A DNA stretch of 64,000 nucleotides from Ulota crispa (GCA_963920765.1 OY987251.1:7691219-7755218); one strand, 5' to 3'. Positions 13,120-24,575 are shown, counted from the first letter of the stretch. Translations and numbers: made by a program. Notes: generated from the sequence alone by a model not told the origin.

Positions 13120-14292
13120 TGCCTTGGCCTTTGGTACCCTATCAATTGAGTTGGGACGTGCTGGTGCATACGAGCAGGCACGGAGGAAGTGGCCCAATGC
13201 TCCACAACAAATGCACAGGGAGCCAGTTTTCCATTTTTTGATTTCTTTTGATGAAATCCATGTGGCTCATTTCTTCAACTTCTTTTGATCAATCCAGTTG
13301 GCCCTTGTCGGTTCCTAATCCATAAAACTGTCACTTGTAGTCAAAGTAGGCTGTCAATGAGCTTGTCTCAGGTAGCTGTTCGGCTGGCGGCCTCATCCCT
13401 TTGATAAGAGGCCAAGTTGGTATTGGGCGTCGGAGATGCGGGTAGCTTCGTCAACAAATTGAAGGAATGAAAGTTCCTTAGGTAACAATATCAGGTTCCT
13501 CTGAAGCTCTACTTGGAGGCTCCTCCCGAAGATGGATTTCTTCATCAGATCATCCATAACAGCTCATGCGAGCATCAATTGCGTATTGAATTTAGCGTGA
13601 TAATCAAGGATGGGCTTTTTATCTTGCTTCATGCTATGGAGTTTGTCAAGAGCTCGATCCTTTTGATGTTGGTCTTGGAACTGGGAGTCCATAATCTCCC
13701 AAATGCTCTCCAACATAACCTCCTTGTTGAGTAGTGTTCTTGATGTGCACCATGGTTGAACTACCTTAGCCGCATCTCCCTTTAAACGAGAATAGGAATT
13801 ATCAACTTTTGCTTCGTTTGTGAGGAAGCAATGTCTGTCATGCTTGAGCTTATTGTGCATTTGTTGACAAAAGAGGGGATATTCTAACCTGGTACCGTCA
13901 AATTTTTCTGGATCCGAGAATTTGATGCAGTCATGTCCTGGCTCCAAACTTGTTGCTATAGTTGCAGCCATCGGGTGTATCAGTGTTGGTTGTATTCTAG
14001 CATGTTGGAGATTGTTCAACTGGTTGGTAAGGGCCGCAATTTGCTCCGCCATGCTTCGCATCATGGATGCGGTGCTGGTGTGGCCTTCAGGAAGGTTATG
14101 TGCTCCAGCTCTTGCAAACTGATTGGGTGCTTCTTCATCTTCCGTACGCTTGTCTTTGCTGAGGGCTAGCCTCTGCACAACCTCTGCTACTATCCTAGTG
14201 TATAAGCTCTGTTGCTCCTCCAACAGCCAAATAGCCAAGGTTTGGCATAAGAGTTCCTTCCATTGTTCCATATCAATGCCTTCCCTGGGCAT
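13120..14292 (-). pseudogene. Gag of the chromovirus, broken
   Basis: The frame 13564-14292 (242 codons from ATG at 14292) has a charged N-terminus and a heptad-like stretch MAEQIAALTNQLNNLQ. A capsid-like part follows (KFDGTRLEYPLFCQQMHNKL, SRLKGDAAKVVQPW, DRALDKLHSMKQ). After a stop, a CCHC zinc knuckle (CICCGALGHFLRAC, spacing CX2CX4HX4C) lies at 13174-13215. Order and motifs are those of a Ty3/gypsy Gag. Confidence 0.85.
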
Positions 14293-14584
14293 CTAGACGC
14301 TTGATGCTACCAACATCTCGAAGCTATGAAATGATGACTCCCCCATCTTTTCTTTCACATGAACTGTATTTCTCAACACGTTGTTTAAGTTGGCCGATTC
14401 TATAAGCGTGTAAGGTGCCTAGTACCTTTGAACACTGGATTGGTCCTTAGCACTCACTACAATACTGCCATTGAGTATTTACTAAACGATCAAGATTGGC
14501 TAAGGCCAGAAGACATCTATTCAATAAACAACAATCAATTGGTAGTTACTTGTTGCTATCGCAACGTATATGATCATGTTCAAA

Positions 14585-14848
14585 TGTAAGAATGTAGACC
14601 CTGAGGGCGATAATGTTAAGATACAAAATGAACATGATGAGAGTTTAACGTGAACAATTGTGGTTATACTCTTCAAGTTTGCTAACTCAAGTTTAACTAG
14701 GTGTCTAAGAATGTTTAACTAGGAATCTAAGAATATGAACTAGGGTTATGTTGAGCTATTATAGATGGAAGTAGGAGAATACTAGCAATTTGCCATTCAT
14801 TTGGGCTTCAGCCTAATCTTCCATTCATTTGGGCTTCAGCTCATTACA
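14585..14848 (-). repeat. 5' LTR of the chromovirus
   Basis: 264 bp with TG and CA termini, paired with 8816-9079. It is followed by ATGAG (the diverged target-site copy) and then the second copy of the duplicated target unit (14854-14960). Confidence 0.92.
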
Positions 14849-14960
14849 ATGAGTCATGATTGTACTCAAAGGCATAGTAGGGTGTGAGGAATTTATTTTG
14901 TCCCAAAGTACAAATTAAAACAATTAAGGAGACCCCTTGAAAGAGGTTCTTAGGGGCCTT

Positions 14961-15634
14961 GTAGAGGGCTCATATTTTCTCTAATGACTTGAAGTTCAAT
15001 ATTGTAGTTTGCGAGCAGATTTAACAAGTAACAACCAAATTGATTATTTGTTATGAAAAAATAAAATCGGGATCAAATTTCTTAATTCATTAAAGATTAG
15101 GCATTTTCAAGAAAAGTTGTTATTATTTTGCATTCAACCAATTATTTTAGTAGAATCAACTTTTTTTTTGAGCATCTTCAAATTTCTAAAATTAGCCCTT
15201 TTTATAGAGTTTGTAGTAGATTGAGCCCTCTTGGATTAGCTTTGATCTTCCATTGTTAGTTAAGGTTAATGGTTTTTTATAATATTTGGCATTTTAATTT
15301 TTTGTTTTGTTTGTCACTGGGAGTTTTTGGAGAATAATTTAAAAAGTAACTAAGAAAAATCTTGGGAAATTATTTTATGCCAAAATCGCTCTCAACCTAC
15401 ATTACTCCTTTTCTAAATAACCTCAATGGAACAAAAAATTGATTAAAATTTTAAATTTTAATTTTTAAACCCAAGATTGTTTAGAAAGATTAATTTGGAT
15501 TTAACTATTCATATGTTGGCTCACAAAAATAAAGAAATGAGTTTCATATAAATTGTTTGTTTTTACCATGTTTGTAGTTGAGTGTAATTAACAATTTTTA
15601 AATTTTGGTGTTATGAACCTTTACTAGTTCAAGC
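14961..15634. other. AT-rich spacer, no feature recognised
   Basis: No coding signal, RNA gene or clear element end was seen between the duplicated target unit and the nested TTAA elements. Confidence 0.5.
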
Positions 15635-15770
15635 TTAAACCTTAAACATCCCATAGGGATTGTAAATACATTGACGTAGAATTGGCATTTGCTATCAACA
15701 AAAGTTTTAATTTGAGATTTCAAATAGCTCACTAAAACCCCATTGATCCATATTCCAATTTCTTTGTTAA

Positions 15771-17009
15771 CACCTAAAGGACCAAGCCCCCCCTTTTTAG
15801 TAACATAGCAATTTTGGGCAAATACTTGTGATTGGAGAGTTTTGTATTTTAGGCTGAAATTATACTAGAATGTGGAAACAAGGTTTATCTTTCCTATGCA
15901 CTAAATTTTATGACATTTGGAATCATGAGTAAAAAGTCATGGCCTAATATGTTGGTTTTTTCACTTAGTGGGCAGTTTGGGTAGATTTTTAAAAATCACT
16001 TTTTTCAAAAACAAAGTTTGAAATTGCTTGTAGAGATTTATGTGAATGTGGAAAGCTTTGAATCAATCCATTTCAATCAATGAGATGAAAATTATGAGGA
16101 GTTTATGTTTGCGGGCAATTATGGATTCTCTACTCTAAAATAAACTTTGAAGCAGTGTTTTTTTTTGGCAATTTGGTGCTCAATTGCACCCAAAAAAAAT
16201 CTGACTAAAAAACGTGCCAAAACACTTGGATGAAATTGCCAAAAAAACTCTTGAATGAAATTGCTAAATTGTGGATGAAAACCGAATTATAGACATGTAA
16301 TATGTGCTAATGTGATATTTTTTATCCAATATGTGGATGAATGTTGAAATTTGGAGCACCATTATAACATTTTAAATTGCCATTTTGACGCTTCTAAAAA
16401 ATGAAAAAGAAAAAACTGCTTTGAAGTCCTTTATTTTACTCAATTTTCAATAGTTTGGAAATAAAACAAACGTAAAGATGGAGATTGTTTATTGTAACAT
16501 TATGGCCACTTAGGAATGGCATTTTTCATTTCCATAATTAAATTCTTAACAATTTAGTGTTTTTAATCATTCTCTACCTCTTTTTAATCATTCTCTACCT
16601 CTTTTTAATCATTCTCTACCTCTTTTTACTTACTATTTTTTCCCATGTGTTTACAATCCAAAATGATTTGAAACTTTTTTGAAATGTACCCTTTTTAGGG
16701 GGAATAAGGTACATAGAGAAGCACAACCCACATGGCCTTTTTTCCTTAGGAATTTCACCTTTTGAATGGAAGTTGCCAACTTTCCAACCAAACCCAAAAA
16801 AGCATTTTTGAATGTTCTGTTTGTTCTATTTTCTAAACCAAGCACTAAAAAATCATGAATTTTTTTCCATATCTTCTAAAACCATTTTGCTACAATATAC
16901 TATGGTCACATATGCATAACAATGTTTTTGTTTTCAAATTTGGTTGGGTGCTCTAAAAATAGCAATTTTGGAGAGTTTTTGGTGAAAACATTGCTTGGTC
17001 CTTTAGGGG
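15771..17009. mobile_element. TTAA-flanked element, C/D family, nested in family B
   Basis: Starts CACCTAAAGGACCAAGC and ends GCTTGGTCCTTTAGGGG, a 17-bp inverted repeat with one mismatch. Left flank is TTAA (15767-15770); right flank is TTAG (17010-17013). The undisturbed target is visible in the family B copy at 42496 as GATTAATCTCAAATG. The interior shares long stretches with 41326-42213 and contains a hAT-like MITE (16153-16418) and a 23-bp TTTTTAATCATTCTCTACC-type triplication near 16556-16626. Confidence 0.88.
16153..16418. mobile_element. hAT-like MITE, family G copy 1
   Basis: 266 bp starting CAGTG, with the other end (reverse complement) starting CAGTT. It is flanked by a perfect 8-bp duplication CTTTGAAG (16145-16152 and 16419-16426). 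Eight-bp duplications and CAGTG-type ends are hAT hallmarks. The interior (GGTGCTCAATTGCACC) matches the copy at 37082. Confidence 0.88.
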
Positions 17010-17128
17010 TTAGTCTCAAATGTAGTGAAAGTGTGGTGGATCCATTCCAAATACAAGTAAAACACCTTGTATTATATTAGCCGCAAAGGGTCTTTTAGAT
17101 GTTTATGGGTTAAGGGGTTCAAACTTAA

Positions 17129-17499
17129 CCCTTGAATGCTTGGCTAATCACCATGTCTGCCCTTCTATAGTAGTTCTACAATATTTTACAATGGTGTGTT
17201 AGGTGCTCAAACATCACAGCATTGTTTCTAAAAGTTGCAAAAATCAGCAATTTATGTTGGCCTCATAAAAATTGCAAGAAGAGTAGTGTGAGACCTAACA
17301 CCGCGTCTCTAAATCTTTCACAATTTGGATTACCTAAAAGTAAAGTACATTTGATGGTTTTTTTTTGCCTTTCAAGATGCACCATGTATATGTATGGTAA
17401 CTTTTGAAAAAACTAAGATGAAAAAAAAAAAATTCTCCATTCTACAAATTTTGTTTTGTTACACAAATAATAAAGAACACCCCCTTAGGCATTTAGGGG
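17129..17499. mobile_element. TTAA-flanked MITE, family A copy 2
   Basis: 371 bp between TTAA at 17125-17128 and 17500-17503, from CCCTTGAATGC to GGCATTTAGGGG. The interior is collinear with the unit at 6579. Its right TTAA overlaps the left TA of the next element. Confidence 0.85.
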
Positions 17500-17764
17500 T
17501 TAAGGTAGGAACACCCATCCTCGTGAGGGTCTCCATAATTGTCACCTCTAAAATCTTGAAAAATCCGTGGAAGTAAAGTTGTAATTACAAGGATGTTCAA
17601 CATGTGAACATGAAACCTTAGTGTTGGTTATGGGTGCAATGGTAATTTGCTCTTTAAAAATTCACAACTTATTCTCACAGTTTCCAAATAATACATTCAA
17701 AAATGCAAACTCATTGTTTTTTTTGTTCCTAATAGGATCTTATAATTTGCTAGTTGTTTATTAA

Positions 17765-17983
17765 CCCTTAAACAACCAGAAGGCCCTTTGTGACTAATAC
17801 AATATGGGGTATTTTTCTTGTATTTGGAGTGGATCCACACTTCTACTACATTTGAGACCAACAAAGAAGTTGGAGAATAAATCAATGCGGTTCTAGTGAG
17901 CTACTTGAGATCCCAAACCAAAATTTCTTATTGGTAGCAAATGACAATTATACGTCAGCCTATATACTATGCTCTACGGTTGT
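17765..17983. mobile_element. TTAA-flanked MITE family B, inverted copy
   Basis: Begins CCCTTAAACAACC after TTAA (17761-17764) and runs as the reverse of the copies at 30315 and 32050 (GGAGTGGATCC, TACGTCAGCCTATATACTATG). It abuts the next element at a shared, mutated TTAA (TCAA, 17984-17987). Confidence 0.8.
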
Positions 17984-17987
17984 TCAA

Positions 17988-18634
17988 CCCCACAACGACA
18001 TTGAGGACAGAGTATGTCCTCAACCACTTTTTGAAGTTAAATAAAACCTTAAAAAATTACTATTTTTAGTAGTTTATTTTTTTGAAAAGTTCTTTTTGAA
18101 GTTTAGTTTTAGCTTCAACAATCTAATTTTGCAAATGATTGATATTGATTTTTCTATTCAAGATTTTGTGCGCAAATGTTCATTGCAATCTAGACTTTAT
18201 GTAGTGTTTAGGGCTCTTGGGAATGAGCCTCAACTACACTAGATCTTTGAGAAAAACCCACATTAGAAATTCATTTAAAAAAATTGTAAAGTAGATTTTG
18301 AGAAGTCATAAATTGGTTGGGGTTATGCATGTTAGGCCCTTTAACTTCATATTTTTTTGGTGACCAACTTTTCAAATTTGACATGTGAAAAGAAGATTGA
18401 AAGACTTCAAATCACTTTCATAGTTTTAACACGCTCATGATCAAACATTGTAATCTTTCAATCCATAAGAGATATTGTTGTGTTTCCTTTTCTAATGTGA
18501 TTTCTAACATGTCTAGTTTGATTTTATATGGTTACAATTCAAAAAGAATTGATACAACTTATTAAAATGCTCGCTTTTTGTTTAGATTAGAGCAAATTCC
18601 AAGAAGCTTAGGAATCTCCAAGGTTGTTTTGGGG
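17988..18634. mobile_element. TTAA-flanked element, family F copy 2
   Basis: Ends in GGGG followed by TTAA (18635-18638) and starts CCCCACAACGACATTGAGG. The 640-bp interior is collinear with 45817-46458 (CTTGGGAATGAGCCTCAA, GGTTATGCATGTT, CATGATCAAACATT). Confidence 0.82.
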
Positions 18635-18708
18635 TTAAGGGTTAATAATCATCATGTTCAAAACCCTTAAACTCACGCTTATGGGTGTACCTACCTTATG
18701 GTATCATT

Positions 18709-19033
18709 AGGGGGCTTTAAAGTTAAACTTTTTCAAGTGACTCATGTTGCGATTCACCTTTGTGAATTCACTGATGAACTGCTAAGTGACTCACCTCTAG
18801 AATTCACTCCTAATGTGATGCACGTGAGGAGTGAATTTCAGAAACTCACTTTCACGCGTCCCATCCTCACATTTATCTCAGATGCTCAAACCCCGATTTG
18901 TGCACAAAACCCTAATTGCAAATTCATGGATATGTCAGACTTTTGACATAGGAGTGAACAAAAATAATTCACCAGAGAGGGGATCATGTGAGGTGAGAAA
19001 CTTGCAGGCCGGATTTCATGTTTGAAACCCCCT
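18709..19033. mobile_element. MITE just upstream of PPP4R2
   Basis: 325 bp, starting AGGGGGCTTTAAA and ending TTTGAAACCCCCT (inverted ends, about 12 bp). The 3-bp flanks are identical, ATT (18706-18708 and 19034-19036). It ends 157 bp before the PPP4R2 ATG. The right end is repeated at 62990-63057, next to another gene start. Superfamily is uncertain; 3-bp duplications fit CACTA or PIF/Harbinger elements. Confidence 0.65.
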
Positions 19034-19190
19034 ATTGAACCCGATGACCGCAGAAATGAGGAGCGGTCGTAGGGTCTCACGAACCAACCGAACACGGACA
19101 CAGGGGACTCGATTATGGCGCCATTGGCAGAGCTTCAAACCCTAACGCCATCGCCATAGCTGAGCCTGAGCTCCCCTTTTCGCTGCAGCG

Positions 19191-22100
19191 ATGGAGGTCT
19201 TCCGCGACTTGCCCTGCTCCACCAGCCTCGCTGCCTTCTGCAAGTGAGTTTCTCATGCCGATCCATCTCATCACCCTCGCTTTCAACACCATAAACAATT
19301 TCTATTTTAAACAATTCAAAACTTTCATTCAAGTGATCACCTCTACACCTTTAACTTCTACCGATCGGCACGGAAAGTTGAGAAATTCTTTCTGTTCCAA
19401 TGTGATTAGTGAAGCTTAACTAAAAACGGCTTAGAGTGTCTTGAAAAATGACACTACTCGAGGTTCGCTGTTTTGAAATCTAACTTTTATTACGTTAATC
19501 TTTTTTTTTTGGTGTGGAGATCGTTATTGTCATAACGCGATATTCATTAATGTAAAGTATTTACTGAACACTCTTTCAAGAACATAAAATCCAAAGTCCG
19601 AAAATAATCAGGTTGAAATGACGCTGCTAGAGGTTCGCACTATTGAAATCTAAATTTTATTTTCTTAATCTTTTTTTTGGTGTGGAGATCGTTATTGTCA
19701 TAAACGCGATATTCATTCGTAAATGTAAAGTATTTACTGATTATTCTTTCAAGAATATAAAATCTAAAGTCTCAAAATAATCAGGCTTTTCTTAAATTAT
19801 TCCAAAAGTTCCAAAATCGGGCTGTTTCTTTAAATGATTGAATATCGTGTGATGGTAGCTGCGGTGTGTGTGTAGTATGGAAGGTTCAATGGGACTAGTA
19901 GTGAGGCCAATTGCAAACGGCTCGGAGAATCTTTAGAATGATGCAGCTGGAGGTTATTTGCCCTTTTGAAATGAACTTTTATTGTAGAGATCGTTGTTGT
20001 CGTGGTAGCTCTGGAATCTGTGTCTTATGGAAGATTCAATGGGATTAGTGAAGCTCAACTGAAAACGGCTTAGAGTATCTTGAAAAATGACGTTACTCGA
20101 GGCTCGCACTATTGAAATATAACTTTTATTACGTTAATCTTTTTTTTGGTGTCGAGATCGTTATTGTCATGAATGCGACATTCATTCGTTAATGTAAAGT
20201 ATTTACTGAATAATCTTTCAAAGACATAAAATCTAAAGTCTCAAAATAATCAGGTCTTTCCCAAATTAATCCAAAAGGTTGTTTCCCAAATTATTGAATA
20301 TCGTGTGATGGTAGCTGCGGTGTGTGTGTGTAGTATGGCAAATTTAATGGGACTAGTAGTGAGGTCAATCGCAAATGGCTCGGAGAATCTCCAGCTGGAG
20401 GTTATATGCCCTTTTGAAATTCACTTTTATTGTAGAGATCGTTATCGTCGTGGTAGCTCTGGAATCTGTGGCTTTATGGAAGATTCAACGGGATTAGTGA
20501 AGCTTGATTGCGAATGGCTCGGAAGTTTTTTCAAAACGTGGTGTCGCTGTTGCAATTTATAATTTTATTTTGTTGATTTTGGTGAGGAGATTGTTATTAC
20601 TGTGGTTGCTGTGGCATGGAAGATCCTCATTAACAGTTTTGTAGGCAGGATGCATCGAAACGTGAGTTTTCGGACGAGCTGCGGAGTATACTGGAGGTTT
20701 CCGCCATGACTGGATTATATTGGTAAGTTGATTTCTATTGTTGGATGATAGTGCTGAATGAGTGCTTGTATGGTTTAATGGGAGTGTTGATGACTTGGCG
20801 TGGAAATCAAGTGCTGGAATTTTGTTGTTGTAAATTTGAATTTTATATAAACTGGTCATCTATCTACCAGGCTCTTACTACCAGTGTCGTCTTATCAGGC
20901 ACAACTGGGATGAGCTTCGAACGCTTCTTCTTTTCCGGCTTGAGCAGGTAAAACTTTTTGACATCATAATTTTAACGAAATTAGAGGACATTATTTGCGT
21001 CACTTTAGGCATTTAGACTTACTCCCTCTGTCCCTTTAGAAACGTCCAAAAAGCTTCCTTGCAAAAGGATTAACTGTGTTTTTAGTCTTTGCGCTAGTGA
21101 CACATGCATTTTAGAATCAATATATCATCTACCAAATGTATGCAATATCTCCAATTTTTATGTTGCTGTTTAGGCACCCAAATTCCATGCAGAAAGTATC
21201 ATGTTTGTGCGTAGTTTGTGTATGCTGCCAGCTCCTCGTTATTTTAGTCTTTGTGCTAGTGACACATGCATTCTAGAATCAATATATCATCTATCAAATG
21301 TATGCAAAATCTCAAGCTTTGATATTGCTGTTTAGGCACCCAAATTCCATGCAAAAAGTACCATATTTGTGCATGCTGCTAGCTCCTTGTTATTGATGAT
21401 TTAAAGATTAGTACCAACAATGGTACCTCATATGGGCAAGGCCCAAGCTTGTTACGAGAGGAATACTCTCTAATTGCTTAACTTGCCCCCCATGAGATCA
21501 TTGAACATAACAAACGCTTTCTCAGCTTTTGAAATCAGCAATGGGAAGCTTTTTATTGTTACAAGAAATGTGTGTGATTTGGACGTTTTTAGAGGGACTG
21601 AGGGAGTATGTAGGAGATCGATTTTTTGGAGATGTTTATAAGTGTGGAGCGATCGTCGGTACAGGAGCCAGTCTGTCGATCTCAAATTCTATCACTATTT
21701 ATTTATGAGTCTCATGTGCAATTTTAAAGTGGAGGATTGTAGAAAATTTTATAATTTGCAAGATCAGTCGCCATAAGTCATGCTTTCACTACTTACTGAT
21801 GAGTCCAAGCAAGGGTATAAACAGCGGACTTGCTGTTGGTAACAGTGATAAGTATGCACGACGGAACGAGGTCTCTAACGATTTTAGCATCCTCTTCATT
21901 AGCTGCTTTCTTGCATGTCCAAATATGTAGAGCCGGTGACGTATATTTTGATGTAGGATTACCTGTATCCTTGCTGGATTGGACGCAATTCTGTTATTTC
22001 TCAGCAATCGACGGTGTATTATCAATGCTATTTGATTAACAGCTTTTTATGGATGCTTGAATGTGGTGTATTGATTCAGGTGCTACAAGATTATTTCAGT

Positions 22101-24064
22101 AGCCATATCGATGTTGCAGTTGGCCCGCCAAGGCCACTCATAACTGGTGAAAGCTATCAGGAGCTCGAAGATAGGCTCACTACAGGTTTTTTTCGTTCTT
22201 TTACTGCTTTCTCTTACGGTATCTTAAAGATTTTGGCTTAGAATTCTTCAGTAGTCATATCCAGATGTGTCATTCGGCCAAGTGCTGAAGCATTCTCGGT
22301 ACTTATATATGGTAATTGTTCGTTTTAAGAGCTCTACACTGAAGCCGAAGTTTTGGTACGGGAGCAGGATTGAAGTCTTTCACTGACGGAGCACCTTTCA
22401 CACTTCAACGTCTTTGTGAGGTTAGCCAGGCAAACCTTTTTCATCGTTGTTCTATGCAAGTCGTTATCTTGGCTATAGCATCTATGACGTGGTAATTAAA
22501 ACAAGGAGGAACGGGCATTATTGGAGTGCTGAAACCAAATTCTTCAGTTGACTTCGCCTCAGCATAGTCGAAGTTGTTCAATTACTGAATTCTAGTCGGG
22601 ATATCTTTTTTATCATCAAACATTCATATTTGCTTCTTTATGCTCTAGTTACATTATGCAGTGCAAAATTGATAGAACTGCCGTTGGTATTGGTCAGAGT
22701 TTAACACAGTGTACATTGTTTGCAGATTTTATTGAATCCCCGAGACAGATATCCCAACCTCGATAAAGTTGCTCTTGCCTTTGAGAAGGTTGGTGTTGTT
22801 TATAGCTAATTTTCTTTTGTTGCTGCTTTGCTGATAGGAACCTCGCTTATGTTGTGATGCAAAAGTAGTCATATGTCAATGTCCTGATGGTTTGCAGTAC
22901 TGTACATCTTGCTGTGCTTTTTGTGGAGACTTCCGATCAGTATACCCATTTTGTGACCTTCTGCCAATTGTTCTAAGCATATGTTTCAACTGTGTTTGTT
23001 TCCACTTGTGATTCTATACGCGAGTTACTCCAGACGTTGTGCTACGTTAGATTTGTACCGATTCTTAAAAGACCAGATGCAAATAACCTGTAGTGGAAAG
23101 ATAACTAGTTGAGGTTATTGAATGCTACTCCTCTGGCCTCCGTGCTGTGTAATATGCGGAGATTCTTCTGTATACACTGACCTCTTTGGAAGTAATCTGC
23201 CATTTTAAGTCCTGCCTTTCTTTCAACTTTTGTTCGTCTTATCTTGCAACTTGAATCGAGATCTTTATCCATTTACAAGAAATTAGGTACTGACAAGATC
23301 GAGGTTGTCTGGTTGCCTCAGCTGTTATTGGTGACCTCAACCATTCCACCATCGCCAGGACCATATCCTGGGATTCCATCAGTGCCAGAATCAACACCAA
23401 CGCCAGCGCTAGCGAAGGATGCAGATCCAAAACCGGAGGAGTCACCAATGAAAGTGAATGTGGATACAAATCCGAGTGTTTCGAGTAAGTCCAACGATGA
23501 TCCAGTAGAGACCGATCTTAAGGAAGTAGCCACGGCATCAGTTGCTGCTGACGCAGAGATGGTCGATAACACCATATTAGGTAAATTGGGAAAAACGGTA
23601 CATTTTGGGACATTTCACTATTTCAGTCATTATGTACACTTTAGCATATTACAAAAAAACAAGCGTGCATTTGAAGTCTCAGTGATTGCCTCCAAGAATT
23701 TCAATAATTAGAACTTTGAGCAATAATTATGCCTTACATTTATTGTATTGTATGTGAGATTAAAGTGGAGTACAAAATGGTCCTTCCATTTTTCCCAGTT
23801 TACCTAATATGGTGTTCCGATACTGCTGTGATTACAGAATCCAAGGAGGAACATATGGATGTTGATGGACCACCACAACCTTCTGAAATGGTTGCTGCTG
23901 AAGAAGTTAGTTCGAAGGAGAATGCATCAGAGGATTCTTCTACAGGTAAGGAAGAGTGGCAGCTGGTTGATGCAGCACCAACTGAAACGAAGCAGCAGGC
24001 TGAGAGTGCTCCGGTAGTGGATAGGAATGAATCTGAAGGGGGTGTTGTGGCAAGTAGGCTATAA
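19191..24064 (+). CDS. PPP4R2: Protein phosphatase 4 regulatory subunit 2 (PPP4R2)
   Basis: Eight exons: 19191-19243, 20645-20722, 20899-20947, 22080-22185, 22368-22420, 22726-22788, 23322-23580 and 23838-24064. All use GT-AG and phases agree, giving 888 nt (295 aa). PPP4R2 bridges the PP4 catalytic subunit to its targets; in other eukaryotes the complex acts in DNA-damage recovery and other nuclear processes. The conserved fold lies in residues 20-145: SDELRSILEVSAMTGLYWHN, WDELRTLLLFRLEQV, SFTDGAPFTLQRLCE (residues 99-113), ILLNPRDRYPNLDKVALAFEK and LLVTSTIPP. Residues 146-295 form an acidic, Pro/Ser/Glu-rich tail, typical of the family. The start gives MEVFRDLP; no longer in-frame start is supported. 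Introns hold a Stowaway-like MITE and duplicated blocks. The last intron-exon choice is the least certain part, because the tail is poorly conserved. Confidence 0.92.
19430..20530 (+). repeat. Duplicated blocks inside PPP4R2 intron 1
   Basis: A unit of about 175 bp (landmarks GGAGATCGTTATTGTCAT, GCGATATTCATT, AATGTAAAGTATTTACTGA, AAAATAATCAGG) occurs three times, near 19438, 19613 and 20085. A second unit (GTGATGGTAGCTGCGGTGTG, GGCTCGGAGAATCT, GGTAGCTCTGGAATCTG) occurs twice, near 19850 and 20305. The order X-X-Y-X-Y suggests repeated segmental duplication within the intron. Confidence 0.85.
21022..21606. mobile_element. Stowaway-like MITE in PPP4R2 intron 3
   Basis: 585 bp flanked by TA (21020-21021, 21607-21608). 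It begins CTCCCTCTGTCCCTTTAGAA and ends GTTTTTAGAGGGACTGAGGGAG, an inverted repeat of about 25 bp. CTCCCTC termini with TA duplication define Stowaway (Tc1/mariner) MITEs. An internal segment of about 160 bp (TTAGTCTTTGTGCTAGTGAC) is tandemly duplicated. A shorter relative lies in WRNIP1 intron 4 (34727-35140). Confidence 0.92.
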
Positions 24065-24352
24065 AGCACGGAGTGATAGATGATAGGACAGTTCTTAGAC
24101 TTACTGCGAAGGTTGCTGTGTTCCTCTGCACACGTAAATTTTGCATGTGCGGGGTTTGCGAAGTACGCTGTGAATTCTAATTTTTGATTTGTTTCTCCGT
24201 CTAATTTACATGAAGGGTCTCAGCATTGATGAAAGGGTGCTAGCTGCTGGGTTTAAAATTGAAAGTTTTTTGCTTTTTCGGAGGAGCTGCATATCTTTTG
24301 AACAAGGAAGTCGAAACCTCCAGGTTGTTCATGTGCTCAGAAGCTGAAGCTT

Positions 24353-24575
24353 GGAATTTGAACTTTGAACTTGGGAATTGGGACTTGGGACTTGGGATCT
24401 GGGACCTGGGACTTGGAAGTTTGAAGTTGGGACTTGGGATTTGGAGCTTGATCGTGGGACTTGGGACTTGAACGTGGGGCTTGGGACGTGGGATGTGGGA
24501 CCTGGACTTGGACTTGGGAATTGGGACTTGGATGTGGGGCTTGGGACGTGGGGCTTGGGATTTGGGACTTGGTGT
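24353..24575 (+). repeat. G-rich imperfect minisatellite downstream of PPP4R2
   Basis: Variants of the 7-mer TTGGGAC (CTTGGGA, GTGGGAC, CTGGGAC) fill about 220 bp, with GGG runs every 6-8 bases on the + strand. It starts about 290 bp after the stop codon and may be in the 3' UTR. It has evident G-quadruplex potential in DNA and in sense RNA. Confidence 0.85.

Larger units (their letters stand above)
8816..14848 (-). mobile_element. Ty3/gypsy chromovirus LTR retrotransposon, decayed
   Basis: The element is 6033 bp and reads on the minus strand. It has 264-bp LTRs at both ends and the order gag, protease, reverse transcriptase, RNase H, integrase, chromodomain, which defines a Ty3/gypsy chromovirus. 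LTRs begin TG and end CA. A 5-bp target duplication GTGAG (8811-8815) is matched by ATGAG (14849-14853), one mismatch. A polypurine tract precedes the 3' LTR. I saw no convincing tRNA primer-binding site after the 5' LTR. Many stops and catalytic changes make it non-autonomous. By eye the LTRs differ at about 18 positions, so it is not recent. The pol sequence resembles the Tcn1-like chromoviruses of fungi and non-seed plants, but that is a recollection and not a computed placement. Confidence 0.93.
15639..17109. mobile_element. TTAA-flanked MITE family B, split by a nested insertion
   Basis: The left half (15639-15766) and right half (17014-17109) together match intact family B units at 30315 and 32050. 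It is flanked by TTAA at 15635-15638 and 17110-17113. The two halves are separated by a second TTAA element, 15771-17009. Confidence 0.85.
17503..18696. mobile_element. TA-flanked AGGTAG element hosting two TTAA elements
   Basis: Starts AGGTAGGAACACCCAT and ends ATGGGTGTACCTACCT, an inverted repeat, with TA on both sides. Inside it lie family B (17765-17983) and family F (17988-18634). TA duplication and short TIRs point to Tc1/mariner-type (Stowaway-like) MITEs. Confidence 0.75.
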
